This document shows, in pieces, positions 1 to 17,380 of a stretch of 64,000 nt of DNA. The notes beneath the pieces are model-generated. The model was not told where the DNA came from, did not search any database, and saw only the letters and a list, made by a program, of their open reading frames with translations. The translations under genes were made by a program, and so were the position numbers. Numbering within the stretch: position 1 is the stretch's first letter; each line of letters begins with the position of its first letter. The stretch is from Hyperoplus lanceolatus (Eukaryota; Chordata; Actinopteri; Uranoscopiformes; Ammodytidae). The stretch spans positions 11,020,501-11,084,500 of the forward strand of contig CM049404.1 of the NCBI GenBank assembly GCA_026929865.2. Direction: 5' to 3'.

Positions 1-716
1 AGAACTAATAGTCCTAGGAGTGTTAGTCTACCACAGACGCTGAGTCAACGATCAGGCGAAGAATGGGTGAAACACTGGGGGCTGATACACAACAGGTTGA
101 TCAGCTTGACTGGAGATAAGGTGTGCAGGTGATCATGCAGCAAGCCGTGAAAGTGAGTGAGGAAGAGAAACCATGCCAATACACGGGAGGAGGTAAACAC
201 AAGAGACACTAGGGAATATGCTGGTGCACGGCCATGGCTGTGACAGGTTCAGCCAGAAACATTCAACCACGTTTTCAACCAACTCAAGGAGCCAATGTTC
301 ATAGAGTTATGGTCTTGTATTCTGTGTGTTCTGTTTGTTGGGAAAATGTCCCCCTGAGATGAACCCAAATAAGGGGGGTCCTTGTGTCAAATCTGGTCCA
401 GTCAAATACAAAAAATGCAAATCTGTCTCCACCATGTGATGAATAGCATAACCCGAGCCCAGTATCACTCTTTGTCCCAATAATAGTAGTTTAACGCCGT
501 TTCCTGGTTCCACAACACTGGGTGCCACTGAGGCAAACACTGTTAGCACTGACAGTGGAGTGATGTCTCTCTCATTGAATACCTATGAAGTCCTCTAGAT
601 GTCCATTAATGATAGATTCCATACGTAATAAAAACAGGGCCGACCCACCACTAATCCGTAATGGATTGCCAGGCAGCGCCTGAAACTGGTCCAAAATCCT
701 TTCTCGGCCACGCATA
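1..716. other. Non-coding stretch, nothing recognised
   Basis: No coding region, RNA gene or mobile-element end could be supported here. Short open frames lack recognisable protein motifs. It leads into the CA microsatellite that follows. Confidence 0.5.
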
Positions 717-754
717 AACACACAGACACAGACACACACACACAGACACAGACA

Positions 755-852
<98 letters not shown>
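717..852. repeat. Compound (CA)n microsatellite
   Basis: The first 40 bases are interrupted by GA and AA units (CAGACA, CAAACA). A nearly pure CA tract follows up to 852. All long open frames over it on the minus strand read only Cys-Val and are artefacts of the repeat. Such long pure CA arrays are typical of fish nuclear DNA. Confidence 0.97.
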
Positions 853-853
<1 letters not shown>

Positions 854-976
854 GCTCACATACACGGCAGCACATTTGCAGACACATGCACATAAAACCA
901 GAGTCCTCGCTCATCCAACTGAGTTTAATCTCTCTAAGTGTTTTTCCGCTCCTCCTTTCTTCCCATCTTCTTTCTT

Positions 977-980
<4 letters not shown>

Positions 981-1012
<32 letters not shown>
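981..1012. repeat. (TC)n microsatellite after a C-run
   Basis: A run of eight or more C is followed by about 15 TC units, inside a wider pyrimidine-rich tract (about 940-1020). The Ser-Leu open frames over it are repeat artefacts. Confidence 0.95.
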
Positions 1013-5799
<4,787 letters not shown>

Positions 5800-5845
<46 letters not shown>

Positions 5846-5914
5846 GTGTGTGTGTGTTACACAGTACCTCATTGTTCAGCCTCCTCACTCACACACACAC
5901 ACACACACACACAC
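5800..5914. repeat. Paired microsatellites: (GT)n then (CA)n
   Basis: A GT array (5800-5857, broken once by a TT) is followed 30 bp later by a CA array (5889-5914). The two arrays are reverse complements, so the single strand could fold into a dinucleotide hairpin. Confidence 0.95.
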
Positions 5915-6710
5915 CTGTGTCAAAACAACATTTTCATAAATCTCCCGCACTGCTGACTGAGACGTCCACATACTCTGCATTTGATTATCATGAACCCATT
6001 TGAGACAATAAACAATAAATGAAGAAAGGTTAATGACGGCAGCTTTACACTGTACACAGTTATCAATCCAGGAGACAAGTTTTACTTTGTGTACTTAGCC
6101 TGGACATGTTTCACAGTGACAATCAAACTCTGAGCCACTGTAGGAAGGACACTGTCTCCCCTTCTCTACCCCTCACAAATAGCAAATATATTTCCCACAG
6201 ACTGTTGATGTAAAACCATGTAACCATGTTCAACCACTATCATGGGGATTTTAAAGGTAATGACTGCTTGATAGTTGTGACAGTGTACAGCAAATTCTTA
6301 ATGCAGCATCATGTGACCTCACATCCCTGCTGCGCTGTGGTGTGGTTACCTGTGTGCAAAGCCATGTGTGAGTAGCATGCGATGCTGCGGCACAAGATGT
6401 GCTGCAAATGCGGCAAAGGCGCAGCAGTGTCAGGGAGGGGTGAGCCACTTTCAAGTACTACTACTCTATCTATGTGTGTGAAGAAGAAAGCAATGTGGTA
6501 AGGAAACTTTTTCATTGAATACAGAGAGACACTTATCTGCAAAACGTCCCTCCCACAATGGAAGCTTTGAATGGGATGATGATTTCTCTCTCAAATGATG
6601 TCATCAAAACGATCTATTCATTTTACAATTGATATTTTTTTTAGCTTTTCTTATAATCAAGGTAAATGATAAAATAATGATATCTCTCTGGATGAAGGAT
6701 ACCAATGGTA

Positions 6711-7150
6711 AGGGTGCAGGGGGAAGAAGAGATGCAAGCCAGAGGTTGATTTGTCTGTAGGGAGAGGGTGACCTGGAAAGCTCAGGAAAGAGTTGCAGAG
6801 CTGCACCTCTCACACGCACATTTCAAACAGGGGAGGGAGGAGGGGAAGGACGAGGGAGGGGGCATCGCTTGGTCCAAAGGAAATCTAACAAGAACAAAAA
6901 AACTAAAGGGGGGAAGAAGGGAATAGGGGCGGGTCAAAGGGATCGGAGGAGAGGAAAAAAGGTAGAAGGCTTGGGAGGGAGGGAGACGAGGTAACAAGAT
7001 CAGAGGAACAGGAAGCATGGTGAGAGGCCTGAGGAGAGAGAGGGAACATGTAGGAAGCAAAGGGATGGTGAATGGAGAGAATAGGGAGAGACTACATGGA
7101 GAGAGGGGTGAAGGCAGGACGTGGATAGAGGGGAAACCAGGAGACAGCAA
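6711..7150. repeat. Long polypurine-biased tract
   Basis: About 440 bases on the plus strand consist mostly of A and G, with many GGGA, GGAGG and GAGAG words. It is not a clean tandem repeat. The minus-strand frame at 6782-7150 reads Pro/Leu/Ser-rich protein only because of this bias. Such tracts can form triplex (H-) DNA; that is inference. Confidence 0.75.
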
Positions 7151-7753
7151 CTCATTGAGGTCAGAGACATTTCCGGCTTCGCTCGACCAAGTCTTCTTGA
7201 ATCAAATAATTTTTTTTTTCACAACAGAGTATTTTATGCAAAGTTCAAACTGGTGTTGACCAGGAGAACGAGACAGGACAACAAATTAATCTGTCTAAGC
7301 TATTTTGTCACTTTCACCTACTCCTACCATGAGATGTGGTAAACAGACACACCTGTTCTGTGTTATAATTAATTCACTTTCGATCTTAAAAAAGAAACTT
7401 GTCCTGTGGCCAAGATTTCAGTCCTGTTTGTTATGCATCACCTGTGCTCACTGGTGGGAACAGTTTTAAGATGAGTCCGGCTCATGTTACCCTGCTGCTT
7501 GTCTTGTCCCCCAAAATCAAACACGTCAGCGCCCAAAGCCTCCATTAAAGCCTAGGTTAGTTGTTTAGATTCAGAATTTGAACAGGGACATTACGTATGT
7601 CTCGACTAATGATGTATGACAAGTTCTCAATACCACAAGTCCAGACAAGAAGGTTGATTGAGAAAGGCCACAATACTTTCTAATACTATGTGGTATACAT
7701 GTACAAGTACACGCAATCACACATGCACAAATCAAGACTGTAGACATCATACA

Positions 7754-7810
7754 ATAAGAGAAGACTTTATTCATCCCAAAGGAAATTATTCTGCAAGGTT
7801 GCTCAAAAAT
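7754..7810 (-). mobile_element. LINE 3'-tail-like fragment
   Basis: The words GACTTTATTCATCCCAAAGG followed by AAATT and a GC-containing stretch resemble a common fish motif (TTTATTNATCCC...GGGAAATT) seen at 3' ends of non-LTR elements in reverse orientation. The fragment is short and carries no coding part. The family assignment is from memory and weak. Confidence 0.35.
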
Positions 7811-8200
7811 GAAATAATTTGAAATAATTTGAAGTGTTATAAAAATACAAAGTTTAAAGTAGCTGCAAAGAAACAGTGCCTCATAGAAAGAAGAGATAGC
7901 CATGTGTCCAAAAGTGAAATGCACCATGTGCCACCACACACTGAGACATGTTCTCATGAGCATGCACAGGCGCACACACAAGCGAACACACTCTATCAAA
8001 GTCCTAATGGCAGCTCCTTGCACTGATACAAGCCTGCAATGCACATTTGTATGCATATGCAAGACAATCCCTTCCACCACACACTCTTCTCTTGATGCCT
8101 ATCACAGATGTTAAGGCCCTGACAGGTTCCATTTAGTAGTAGTAAGATCCAGAGTCAACAAGGAAAAACTAAGATCCTCTTGAAACAGAGTGCTCGCCCA

Positions 8201-8249
8201 CACACATACACACGCACACACGCAGCCATGCACACGCATACGCACACGC

Positions 8250-8307
<58 letters not shown>
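8201..8307. repeat. Compound (CA)n / CACG microsatellite
   Basis: The left part is interrupted by CG, TA and CATG words (CACACG, CATACA). The right part, about 8256-8307, is pure CA. Confidence 0.97.
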
Positions 8308-8310
<3 letters not shown>

Positions 8311-10612
8311 AACAGCAGTACATTGTGAGCTAATTGAGCCCAGGCCTTCCCTCCGCCTACTATTTACCAGCGACTCCACCAGTGCAGCAGGGAGATCTAT
8401 AAAGCCGGGTAGCGTCCTGCTAATTTCTATTTAGATGTCTGTGATTCTCCCGGGGGGCCCCATGATGGATCTTTCCTTCATTGACTACAGTTAAGGGAGG
8501 AACCCCGTCTGCCGCAGTGAGCATTTTTTCCCCTTTTCTCTGTCTCAGGGAATTTCAACCCTAATGCAGAAATCAGGAAATCAAATGAAAAGAGAGATTT
8601 TGTGAAAGAAAAATCAAAGCCTGAGCAAGCCTCTGCCTCGTGTTCATCTCACTCCTGACATCATTGCTATTGATTAGTGTTACCTCTTAGACTGTTGGTG
8701 TAGTTTGTGGACCACAGAGAGAAGGTGTTGGGGAGACTTAAGACCAAAGCCTCATCGTAGTCTTTTCCACTAGCTCTGAAGGAGCTCTGAAGGCATGCTA
8801 CAGCTGCGTGTCGGTGTAGCTCCCTGGCAGGTATATACGCTGGAAGACACCCCCCTCCCCCCCCTGGGTCTAGTTTGGCCTGCGTTAGCTGCGACCTTGA
8901 AACACGACAAGGAACAATAAACCATAAATCAACAGAGAATGAGAGAAGGTGGGGCCAGTGGTGGTGAGGAGAAGAAACGGGGGAGAAAGAAAGAGAAGAG
9001 AAGAGAGAGGGAAAGTGGGTGAAGTGGGGGAGGCAGAAGGGACACCAGCGACACCTGTCATTCCCGCTTTGGTTTATGGACGTCAGTGGCCGGCCCGGGT
9101 CGCAGCACAGCGCCACTCTGCTACAGAGTTTGGTGGACTCAGCAGAAAGGGAGATCGCTCACCAGGAGCTGACCTTCAGGATCTAGAGGGAGGGAGGAAG
9201 GGAGGGAGGAAGGGAGGGAGGAAGAGAGGGAGGAAGAGGGGGAGGCTCTCCTGAGGTGGGAGGGGAGGAAGGGGAGGAAACCAAGAGGAATAGATGAACA
9301 CAGAGGTCTCTATGAACAAGAGAGACACATATTTCACTGGTAATATCTGATTCAATATCTGTCTGTTTCTATTGTTTTTGTTGTTGATGCAATTTCAGTT
9401 GTTTATAAGGTCAAAGGTGACTAGCAGGTTAGCACGCCAACAACCAGTATTGAACAGTTGAGCGTTATGGTTACCTGTTTACTTTCTCTACCTCCACTAC
9501 TGTTTTGTCTGCCTTGCTATATAAATAGACCACACTGCCTCCTGCATTGGCACCGCACCCTGGCATTGGACGCTAACTTCTAGGGATCCTAAAAGCTACA
9601 AATTCAGTAATTACATTACAGTTATTAATCACAGTATAGCAGTCAGTTAGTGTTTGGGTGGCTGGCTTGTTTGCTGGCAGGACTTGGCTGGGAGGGATGG
9701 TGTGAATTTTACAGTGAAGCTGTCATAATGCATGAGTAGAAAATGTGCTCCTGTAAGTGATGACTCATCTATTGAATTAAAGGATCAGTTCAGACCATCA
9801 TGTGGGATTATTGGTGTAAGGCCTTTGTCTTAAGGCAAAACACTGCAGGTGAATATGGTAACATCTTTAACTGTGTAAGTTGATTACTAACATTAAAACA
9901 ATGATTTGATTGGTATTACATTTGCAACTCTTTAAAAATTAAAATTGAAGATGTTGGATAAAGCAAGAGTAATAATCTATAGTTTTTAAAACATATTAGT
10001 GTCCAAAGTTTTTACAGCATATATTTTTGATACAGCCTTTTTTAAGTGTATGAATCAAAACAATACTATATAAAAACAGACAAGGTTAAGTAATACCTCA
10101 CCCTTTACATTTTGGACCTTTAATTTATACTAGTATGAAAGAAGATATGTTATGCTTTTTCCTGATGTGTCTCACTGAAGGAGATAGGAGCAAAGTTTGT
10201 GGCTTTCTGTTTGAACATCTCTGCCATGAGGAAAACTGTTAAAAAACTGACAAGGTCTTCCAGATTGAATCAAAGATTGAGCATACTTTCGTTCAGAAAG
10301 TCTTGGCCTGGGAAAGAACGTGTGGAGCAGCAGATGCAGGGAGAAGGGTGCAAGGGAAATGAAACCGGAGAAGAGAGGCAGACAGGGTGATAAATTCACA
10401 CCCAGGATAAGTGTCTAAAAAGCTGCCATGTTTTATGAAATGCACCCATAAGCTACACTAAGTGAATGCATTAAAGAGGTTGTGATTTGCCTCTGAGACC
10501 ATTAATAAGGTAAAACACACGCATGGCTAATTTATTAATGCACGCCTCCTGACATTCATTACCACTGAGGCAGCAGCCCTCAGCGCTTCTGGTGTGGCTC
10601 AAACACATGCTT

Positions 10613-10615
<3 letters not shown>
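8308..10615. other. Non-coding stretch with purine tract and GGGA minisatellite
   Basis: No gene could be supported. 8330-8560 looks compositionally unique and could be conserved non-coding DNA, but this cannot be judged from one sequence. 9300-10600 is unremarkable AT-rich DNA. Confidence 0.45.
8940..9300. repeat. Purine-rich tract with (GGGAGGAA)n repeat
   Basis: The plus strand is mostly A/G. The core 9187-9241 is a tandem of an 8-base unit GGGAGGAA, six to seven copies with small changes. The Gly/Arg/Lys-rich open frame at 8949-9254 is produced by this repeat. Confidence 0.85.
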
Positions 10616-10690
<75 letters not shown>

Positions 10691-10692
10691 AC
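10616..10692. repeat. (CA)n microsatellite
   Basis: About 38 units, broken once near the right end (CATA). The preceding 200 bases (10420-10615) look unique, with TTTATTAATGCA and GACATTCATTA words, and may be non-repetitive regulatory DNA; that is only an impression. Confidence 0.97.
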
Positions 10693-11223
10693 GAGGCCTG
10701 GTTTGAGTGATACACCTCGGGCTCTGTGCAGTTAAAAGTGTCATTGTAATCGATTGGAGGAGTGGAAAGACAAACTGGAAACTGTCCAAATTACAAATTG
10801 AACGGAGAATCCTCTTAGCCAAAACTTCCAACGCTTTACCAAACAATTAATTTTAATGAGCCGACTGTCCGTTGCGCAGGAAAGACCAACCCCTTCCTAA
10901 CTCTCTCTCTCTCTCTCCTTCTCCCCTTTCTATCTCACTTATTCTCTGTCTCACTACAATGGTGGAAACTTGCTGATAGGGTGGGAACAGTAAAACAGAT
11001 TGGAACGTCTCTATTGCCCCATAACTATTTGGCTGACCAGAAGCTGACCTCACTATTATCACTCAACATGCGACAGGGGAAATTGCCGGACCAATTTAGA
11101 ACCTAAAGATCCTCCGTTTCAGGTTCTTTGTTTGGGGGACAGATAGAAATCTGTGCTTGATGCACGAGCAATACGTTCCTGTGTGTTTAAGCAGACACAC
11201 ACCAATGCCGCTTGTTTTAGTGC

Positions 11224-11700
11224 TAGCAGCACCGCGAGGCCGCTAACGTGCTCATAATGACAACGCTAACACGCTGATGTTAATTATGCTAACATTTGCT
11301 AATTAGCACTTAACACGAAGCACTGCTGAGGATGATGAGAAAGTCGTTTGTTCTGCAGGTGTTTGGTCATAAAAAGTGTTGGACAAGATGAAAGTTTGAC
11401 CAGAGGATGGCGCTAGAGGAAAAGTCAAAGTTATTACATTGCACATAGGACCATAACTTACCATAAGTTCTTAATTTCAAGGCAGTAATTGGCCATTCAA
11501 CAACTAATAGATGTTTCAAGAACAACCATACATGTCAACCTGCTGGTGGCGCTAGAGGAAAAGTCTGGGGAACAGCATGAAGTCATTAGGACTCATCATC
11601 TGGGGACCGTGGATAAAGATATGCAGAATGTTTTTAAATGGCAACCCATCGTTTAGTTTTTGAGCTATTTCAGTCTGGACTGAAGTGGTGGATCCCAAAC
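11224..11700 (+). repeat. Dispersed percomorph repeat, forward copy
   Basis: The order of words matches a dispersed repeat common in percomorph fish as I remember it: GCTAACATTTGCTAATTAGC, then CTGCAGGTGTTTGGTCATAA, GGATGGCGCTAGAGGAAAAG, a second GGTGGCGCTAGAGGAAAAG, TCATCTGGGGACC, and TTTCAGTCTGGAC followed by GGTGGA. It carries no coding capacity I can see. Two more diverged copies occur in this window in the opposite orientation (about 34,092-34,398 and 52,487-52,622). Class unknown to me. Confidence 0.7.
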
Positions 11701-12167
11701 ACTGTCATCCCTTTAGCTATCAGTCCGTTCATAGTGCAGCAGCTACATTCCCTAATGCTGCTCCATCCGCTGCAAACGGCACTTATACCTCAGTAAAGGT
11801 TGGGAAAGTCAAAGAGACTTTATGGGGATGTCTTTTGTGTTGCAAATGATCTTGTTTGGTGCACTATATTTACTCTCAATAATCTCTTTATCTGAAAGGT
11901 AGTAAATAATATCAGTTCACTGTTTCAGCTTTTTTTAAATTTCTTCTTTCTACAAATTGTGCATGACAACCGAGGTGAGGCTGACGGTTCTAGTTTTCTT
12001 CAATGTCACGCTACAAAGCATCAGCTATTGTCTCCTAGATTTCTAACAAAGGTGTTTTAATGCATTGACAAGCTGATTGATTTCACTGAAAAATCCAGCA
12101 ATCCTACTTTCCCAAGCTGGTAGTCCTTTCCCGCACTGCCTTTGCTGGCTTGCAGCACATCTTTGCG

Positions 12168-12300
12168 CGCAACTGCGCCCCCTGTTGAGATTAACATTTC
12201 ATTAATTAAGGTGACGCTTTGATCCAAAGTGTCTTACAGTAAGTGCATTTAACCATGTGGATTCAACCTTACAATTGCAAGACAAAGGCAAAAGTAAATA
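12168..12300 (+). repeat. Short dispersed fish repeat fragment
   Basis: ATTAATTAAGGTGACGCTTT then GATCCAAAGTGTCTTACAGT and AAGTGCATTTAACCATG resemble a motif found at very many places in fish genomes (GACGCTTTTATCCAAAGCGACTTACA). No coding sequence. Immediately left (12172-12186) is a GCGCCCCCTGTTG word resembling half of a CTCF site. The repeat class is uncertain. Confidence 0.45.
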
Positions 12301-12332
12301 CACTCCATCGAACTGCTATAAGTGATTTGGAG

Positions 12333-12335
<3 letters not shown>

Positions 12336-12426
<91 letters not shown>
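12336..12426. repeat. (GA)n microsatellite
   Basis: About 45 GA units with one GC interruption near the right end. Glu-Arg and Ser-Leu frames over it are artefacts. Confidence 0.98.
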
Positions 12427-13470
12427 TTATGCAGTCCTAATACCAATGGGTAACTTTTTTTCACAACTGTGGAGCCAGGAGAGCAAACAAACTCAGCTTT
12501 GATTTTCATATTAACTAAGGACACCTACTCAAGTAAATTCAGTGCAATTTTGAGTTACTGGCAATCTACTGCAGCATTCCCATGTTCTGCTTCTTTATTT
12601 TTTCTCTGCAGATTCAGATCAATAATTGAAAATATAATCATAAATAAATGATCATTGACGGTTAACGATCCCTTGGGGGTAATTCACAAGCCGTGTAGTA
12701 AATGAAGTAATTAGAGAGAACTCCACCTTCAGCATCATTAAAGTGATGAACACATTAATGCATCAATAATAATAAACTATCTGAGTACTTCTGCCACTGT
12801 GGTTAAACTAAGGGAAACATTGTGTTTAAGGTTGATTTATTTCTATTCAAAGTAATATAACATATCCTTCACACAATTAATTAAGACAGCAAGTTCACCA
12901 CTTTAATGTGCACTTGAATGACCACAAGGTTAGTTCAACTCAAAAAGTAGACACAGTCCTCAGATCTCACTGTATTTATTTTTTCACTCATGAGGTACAA
13001 CTTTAAAAAGAGCATTTTCCTTTCACAATAGTTGGCAGCAAGGATCCTATATTACTCCTCTGTCTATCTCCAAAACAATTTTCTTTTTCCACCCGTTCTA
13101 CCTGACCGGTGTTTTCTTCATGAAATTATAAATTGCAAACAAGCACAAACGCATTGCTGACAAGAAATATACGCCCTTCCCCTCACACAGTCCCACGTAT
13201 TATCTAGTACAATCAAAACCACTTCCCCTGATGCCCCCCTCTTTTTTTCTTATTCTTAGTATTTCTGTCAGAGCAAGTTCTCTTTTGAAATATGGTCAGG
13301 AAATCAAACAGTAGCATTACAAATGCTGTTGCTTGTTCTAACTCTGATACGGATGTTGCATTAACAGATTCATTCAAAGATAAAGCAGATTTCAATTTAT
13401 GTCGACCTTGGCTTCACTTTTGGAGTGTGGTTCACCGCACACACACGGCAATTAAACACACATCCTGTGT

Positions 13471-13471
<1 letters not shown>
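12427..13471. other. Non-coding AT-rich stretch
   Basis: No gene, RNA or element ends recognised. Small open frames at 13213-13395 and 13292-13576 overlap in antisense and have no motifs. Confidence 0.5.

Positions 13472-13530
<59 letters not shown>
13472..13530. repeat. (CA)n microsatellite
   Basis: A pure CA array preceded by interrupted ACACAC words from 13437. Confidence 0.97.
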
Positions 13531-13534
<4 letters not shown>

Positions 13535-13689
13535 GTTGAGCAGCTGAAGCAGATTTGTTTAGAGCCGAATGAGTGAGGGAGCCAAATTGCTGACAGCTGT
13601 TCGGATATTAGAGCCACACCATCACCACCACCACCTTCCTCCCCTGCCCTCATACCAGCCCTCTCACCCTGCATGCACCCCTCACTGGA

Positions 13690-13690
<1 letters not shown>

Positions 13691-13733
<43 letters not shown>

Positions 13734-13737
13734 ACAG
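13691..13737. repeat. (CA)n microsatellite
   Basis: About 20 CA units with one CAAA interruption. Second of three CA arrays within 450 bp. The local sequence between arrays (CATGCA, CACTGGAC, TTGCTGGACACAC) is partly shared, suggesting local duplication. Confidence 0.95.
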
Positions 13738-13816
13738 TCCTTACCCCCACTTGTCTCCCCTCTCTCCCTGCATGCAGACCACTGACACAGTATTGCATTA
13801 CATGTCACTTGCTGGA

Positions 13817-14866
<1,050 letters not shown>

Positions 14867-15410
14867 TTAAGCCCCTATCTCACTGGGCTGCGACTGTTTG
14901 CGACAAGTTGGAGACTGCATTCGCAAACGAGTCTCTAAACTGTCTCCAAACGTTCGCGGAGGTCTCAATTTCCTCGCATGAGTCGCAGAGCCGCGCAGTC
15001 TTGTCACATGAATTTTGAACATGTTCAAAAAAAGTGTGCGACAAATCAGTCTCAAAATAGTCTCAAGCCGTTTCTCAATTCCAAGTACACAGAGTACGGA
15101 CTTGCGGACTTGGAAGTTCGAACTTGCCAAGTCTGAACTTCCAAGTCCAGACTTCCGAGAACGGGAGCACGCACCTGCAATTGGAACGGCAGCGGACTCG
15201 ATGGCGTCATCACCTCGGCTCGTTAACTGTGCAACAGAGCTGGGATGCGGTGGAGACGAGCCCTCCTCAGTTGTCTATCTCACGTCGTATGTGTTTTATT
15301 GTTATGGCTTGTTTTTAACCTTTCAATTTATCGTTTAATATTGATAAATACACTTGACTGTAATGAGTGAATTATCATTTTACCACAGGGTGGAAAGTTG
15401 AAGCCCCTTA

Positions 15411-16031
15411 GAGGCCAGGACACACCAGCCCGATAATCGCCGTCGTCAAAAAAAATGGAGTCGGCCGTTTCAGGAAGCTCCAGCTTCCCGTCGCTGCTAA
15501 AGAACACACCGAGACGACTGTTTATTTTCCGTACGCTCGCGGGACGTAATGTCTCCACAACAGCAGGCGGCGCTAATCTGTATTGTGGCCCGAAAAAATA
15601 CGAAAGCCGGAAATGATTGGACATCTCTCTAGAGCATAAACATAGATAGAAATACGTATTTATATTTATGGACCATAAGAGCACAATTTTTAGCAGAGAG
15701 TGTCGAACATGGTGTCGAGCAGTCAACAAGGGTTGATGCATTTGAGTACTCTCAAAACGAAACGAACAAACACATTAAAACGATGGCTAGCTGTTGTTAG
15801 CTGTTTGTGCTACCCGCCTCACTTCCGGGCTTCACTGATTCGCTAGCCCTCCACCAATCAAATTGCTCCAAATGAAAGACGGTCGGCCGCCGATTGAACA
15901 TGTTCAATCGGCGGCCGACAGGCTCAAAACAAGCCCGACGACCTCTACGTCGGCCGACGTCACGGCACACACCAAACAGATTCGTCTTTTTTTTTGACGA
16001 CGGCGATTATCGGGCTGGTGTGTCCTGGCCT
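15411..16031. mobile_element. Harbinger-like MITE nested inside the 3.5-kb element
   Basis: Ends AGGCCAGGACACACCAGCCC (left) and its complement (right) extend as about 40-bp inverted repeats through CGATAATCGCCGTCGTC to an A/T run. Flanks are TTA/TAG on the left and TTA/TAA on the right, compatible with a TWA-type duplication with one change. About 620 bp, GC-rich interior with CGGCCG words and a 38-bp perfect palindrome at 15,882-15,919. No transposase is coded. The interior phrase CACACCAAACAGATTCG resembles the terminal style of fish Harbinger families. Confidence 0.8.
15882..15919. repeat. Perfect 38-bp palindrome
   Basis: Two 19-base arms meet with no spacer: GTCGGCCGCCGATTGAACA followed at once by its exact reverse complement. 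It lies inside the nested Harbinger-like MITE, away from its ends. It could extrude as a cruciform or mark an internal inverted duplication. Confidence 0.95.
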
Positions 16032-16271
16032 TAAAGCTACACACAACATATATAACAGGCTAAAATGTATTAAAAAAACCTAGGCATGTAATAATTCATA
16101 GGCCCTTTACTGATCAAACAAGTTAAATGTTTAATGGATTTTTTAATTCTGATAGACTTTAACACTTCTTAGCAGACAATACATATTAAATACATAATTG
16201 CAATTGATTGTACTTAAAATAAACAAATAAGGCATATACTGGTATATCTATCTATCAATAGTAAATATATA

Positions 16272-16508
16272 TAGCGCCGGAAAAAATTAAGAGACCAGTC
16301 CGGATTTTTCTTAAAATTTCTTATCTCTAAAATACTTATTGAAAATGGTCTGAATGACAATACTTTAATTGTGAATTTGGAAGAAATGTTGTCAGTACTT
16401 TATAGTATAAAATCAAAATGTTCATTTTAAGCCAAACATATGCCTCTTAAAAATAAAACAAGAGACACTGAACATTTGGAGTGGTCTCTTCATTTTTTTC
16501 CAGGGCTA
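16272..16508. mobile_element. Tc1/mariner-like MITE
   Basis: About 237 bp with imperfect inverted ends: TAGCGCCGGAAAAAATTAAG then AGACCA on the left, and a right end whose complement reads TAGCCCTGGAAAAAAATGAA then GAGACCA. The ends sit in TA dinucleotides (TATA on both sides), as expected for Tc1/mariner insertions. No coding sequence. Also within the 3.5-kb Harbinger element. Confidence 0.75.
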
Positions 16509-16639
16509 TATATACACACACACACAATAAACATAAATAATATAAATAGTAAATAACTGAATCAACGATGTTAAAAATATATTTATTATTATTTTTAGAA
16601 GCAGCTCACAGCTGTACACAAAGCTCAACACCCCTGTGC

Positions 16640-17380
16640 CTATCCTGGCTGTCTTCTTTTCTGGAGGGGGACCTGAAGCCAGCCTTCAGGCTCTCCAGGG
16701 ATAGCTTCGACAGGCTACCCCCATCAGCACCTCGACCTCATGGCTCCATCCACGGGCTTTCTTCCGGCCGGGGCAGCAAGGCCAGCAGCGTCCCAAATTC
16801 AAGCTGGCCTGTGGTGCGTTGTGCAGGGTGACGGTCCATGGCGTGGTGGAGGCCATCCTCCATCGGGTCATCCATTTCCCCAAGTCAGAGGAGATGGAGG
16901 AGGTGGGGGCAGGCTTTGCTCGGCCTTCAGATCTGCTGCCGGGGCATTGATGGGTGCCATGTCAGAGTTCTGCCACCTGCAGAACAGAAGAAAAGCTACT
17001 TTAACAGGAAGCTCTTCACTTCCATCATCCTGCAGGGTATCTGTGATGCTAAGAGCAAATGTATAGACATTTACATCGGGAACCCGGGGTCGGTGCATGA
17101 TGCTCTCGTGCTCCGGCGTTCCCCGTTCTACAAGTAGGCCCCGTACCCACCTACTTCTTGCTGGGTGATGGAGGGTACTCCTGCCTGCAGCGTCCCGTGG
17201 CCATCATTAGGCTCTACCGCCACCCATCCATGTGAATGTTGATTACCAGGTCATATTGAAGGCCGGTACAAAAGGCCAGAGGGCGCAACATTGTGGAGAG
17301 GTCGTTTGGGATCATCAGAACATGCTGGTGGGCCATCTTCCTTAGGTCTCTGGAGATAATAATAAGAACATGGTTTGTAA
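16640..17380 (+). pseudogene. Decayed PIF/Harbinger (HARBI1-like) DDE transposase
   Basis: Pieces of one DDE_Tnp_4 domain occur in order but in shifting frames. EGDLKPAFRLSRDSF lies near 16,660-16,710. VEAILHRVIHFPKSEEMEEV lies near 16,845-16,905. After a frameshift IDGCHVRVLPPAEQKKSYFN follows near 16,950-17,005, then GNPGSVHDALVLRRSPFY ending in a stop at about 17,136. LLGDGGYSCLQRPVAIIRLY comes after the stop, and NIVERSFGIIRT near 17,285-17,325 is in another frame. The expected first Asp (AIDG), second Asp (SVHD) and third Glu (VERSFG) are all still recognisable. In an intact element this protein would cut and join the element ends in the nucleus. At least two frameshifts and two in-frame stops make this copy dead. 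Confidence 0.88.

Larger units (their letters stand above)
5915..8200. other. Non-coding stretch with a purine tract and a LINE-tail fragment
   Basis: No gene is supported. Two sub-features are listed separately: the purine-rich block at about 6711-7150 and a short LINE-tail-like fragment near 7754-7810. The 169-codon minus-strand frame at 7571-8080 has no recognisable domain. Confidence 0.5.

Noticed and set aside
7571..8080. 169-codon minus-strand open frame, the longest in the window
   Set aside because: Cys/Ser/Leu-rich without motif, overlaps a LINE-tail-like fragment, and has antisense open frames. Probably chance.
12172..12186. CTCF-like word GCGCCCCCTGTTG
   Set aside because: Matches only part of the consensus and sits beside a dispersed repeat fragment. 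Too weak to call a site.
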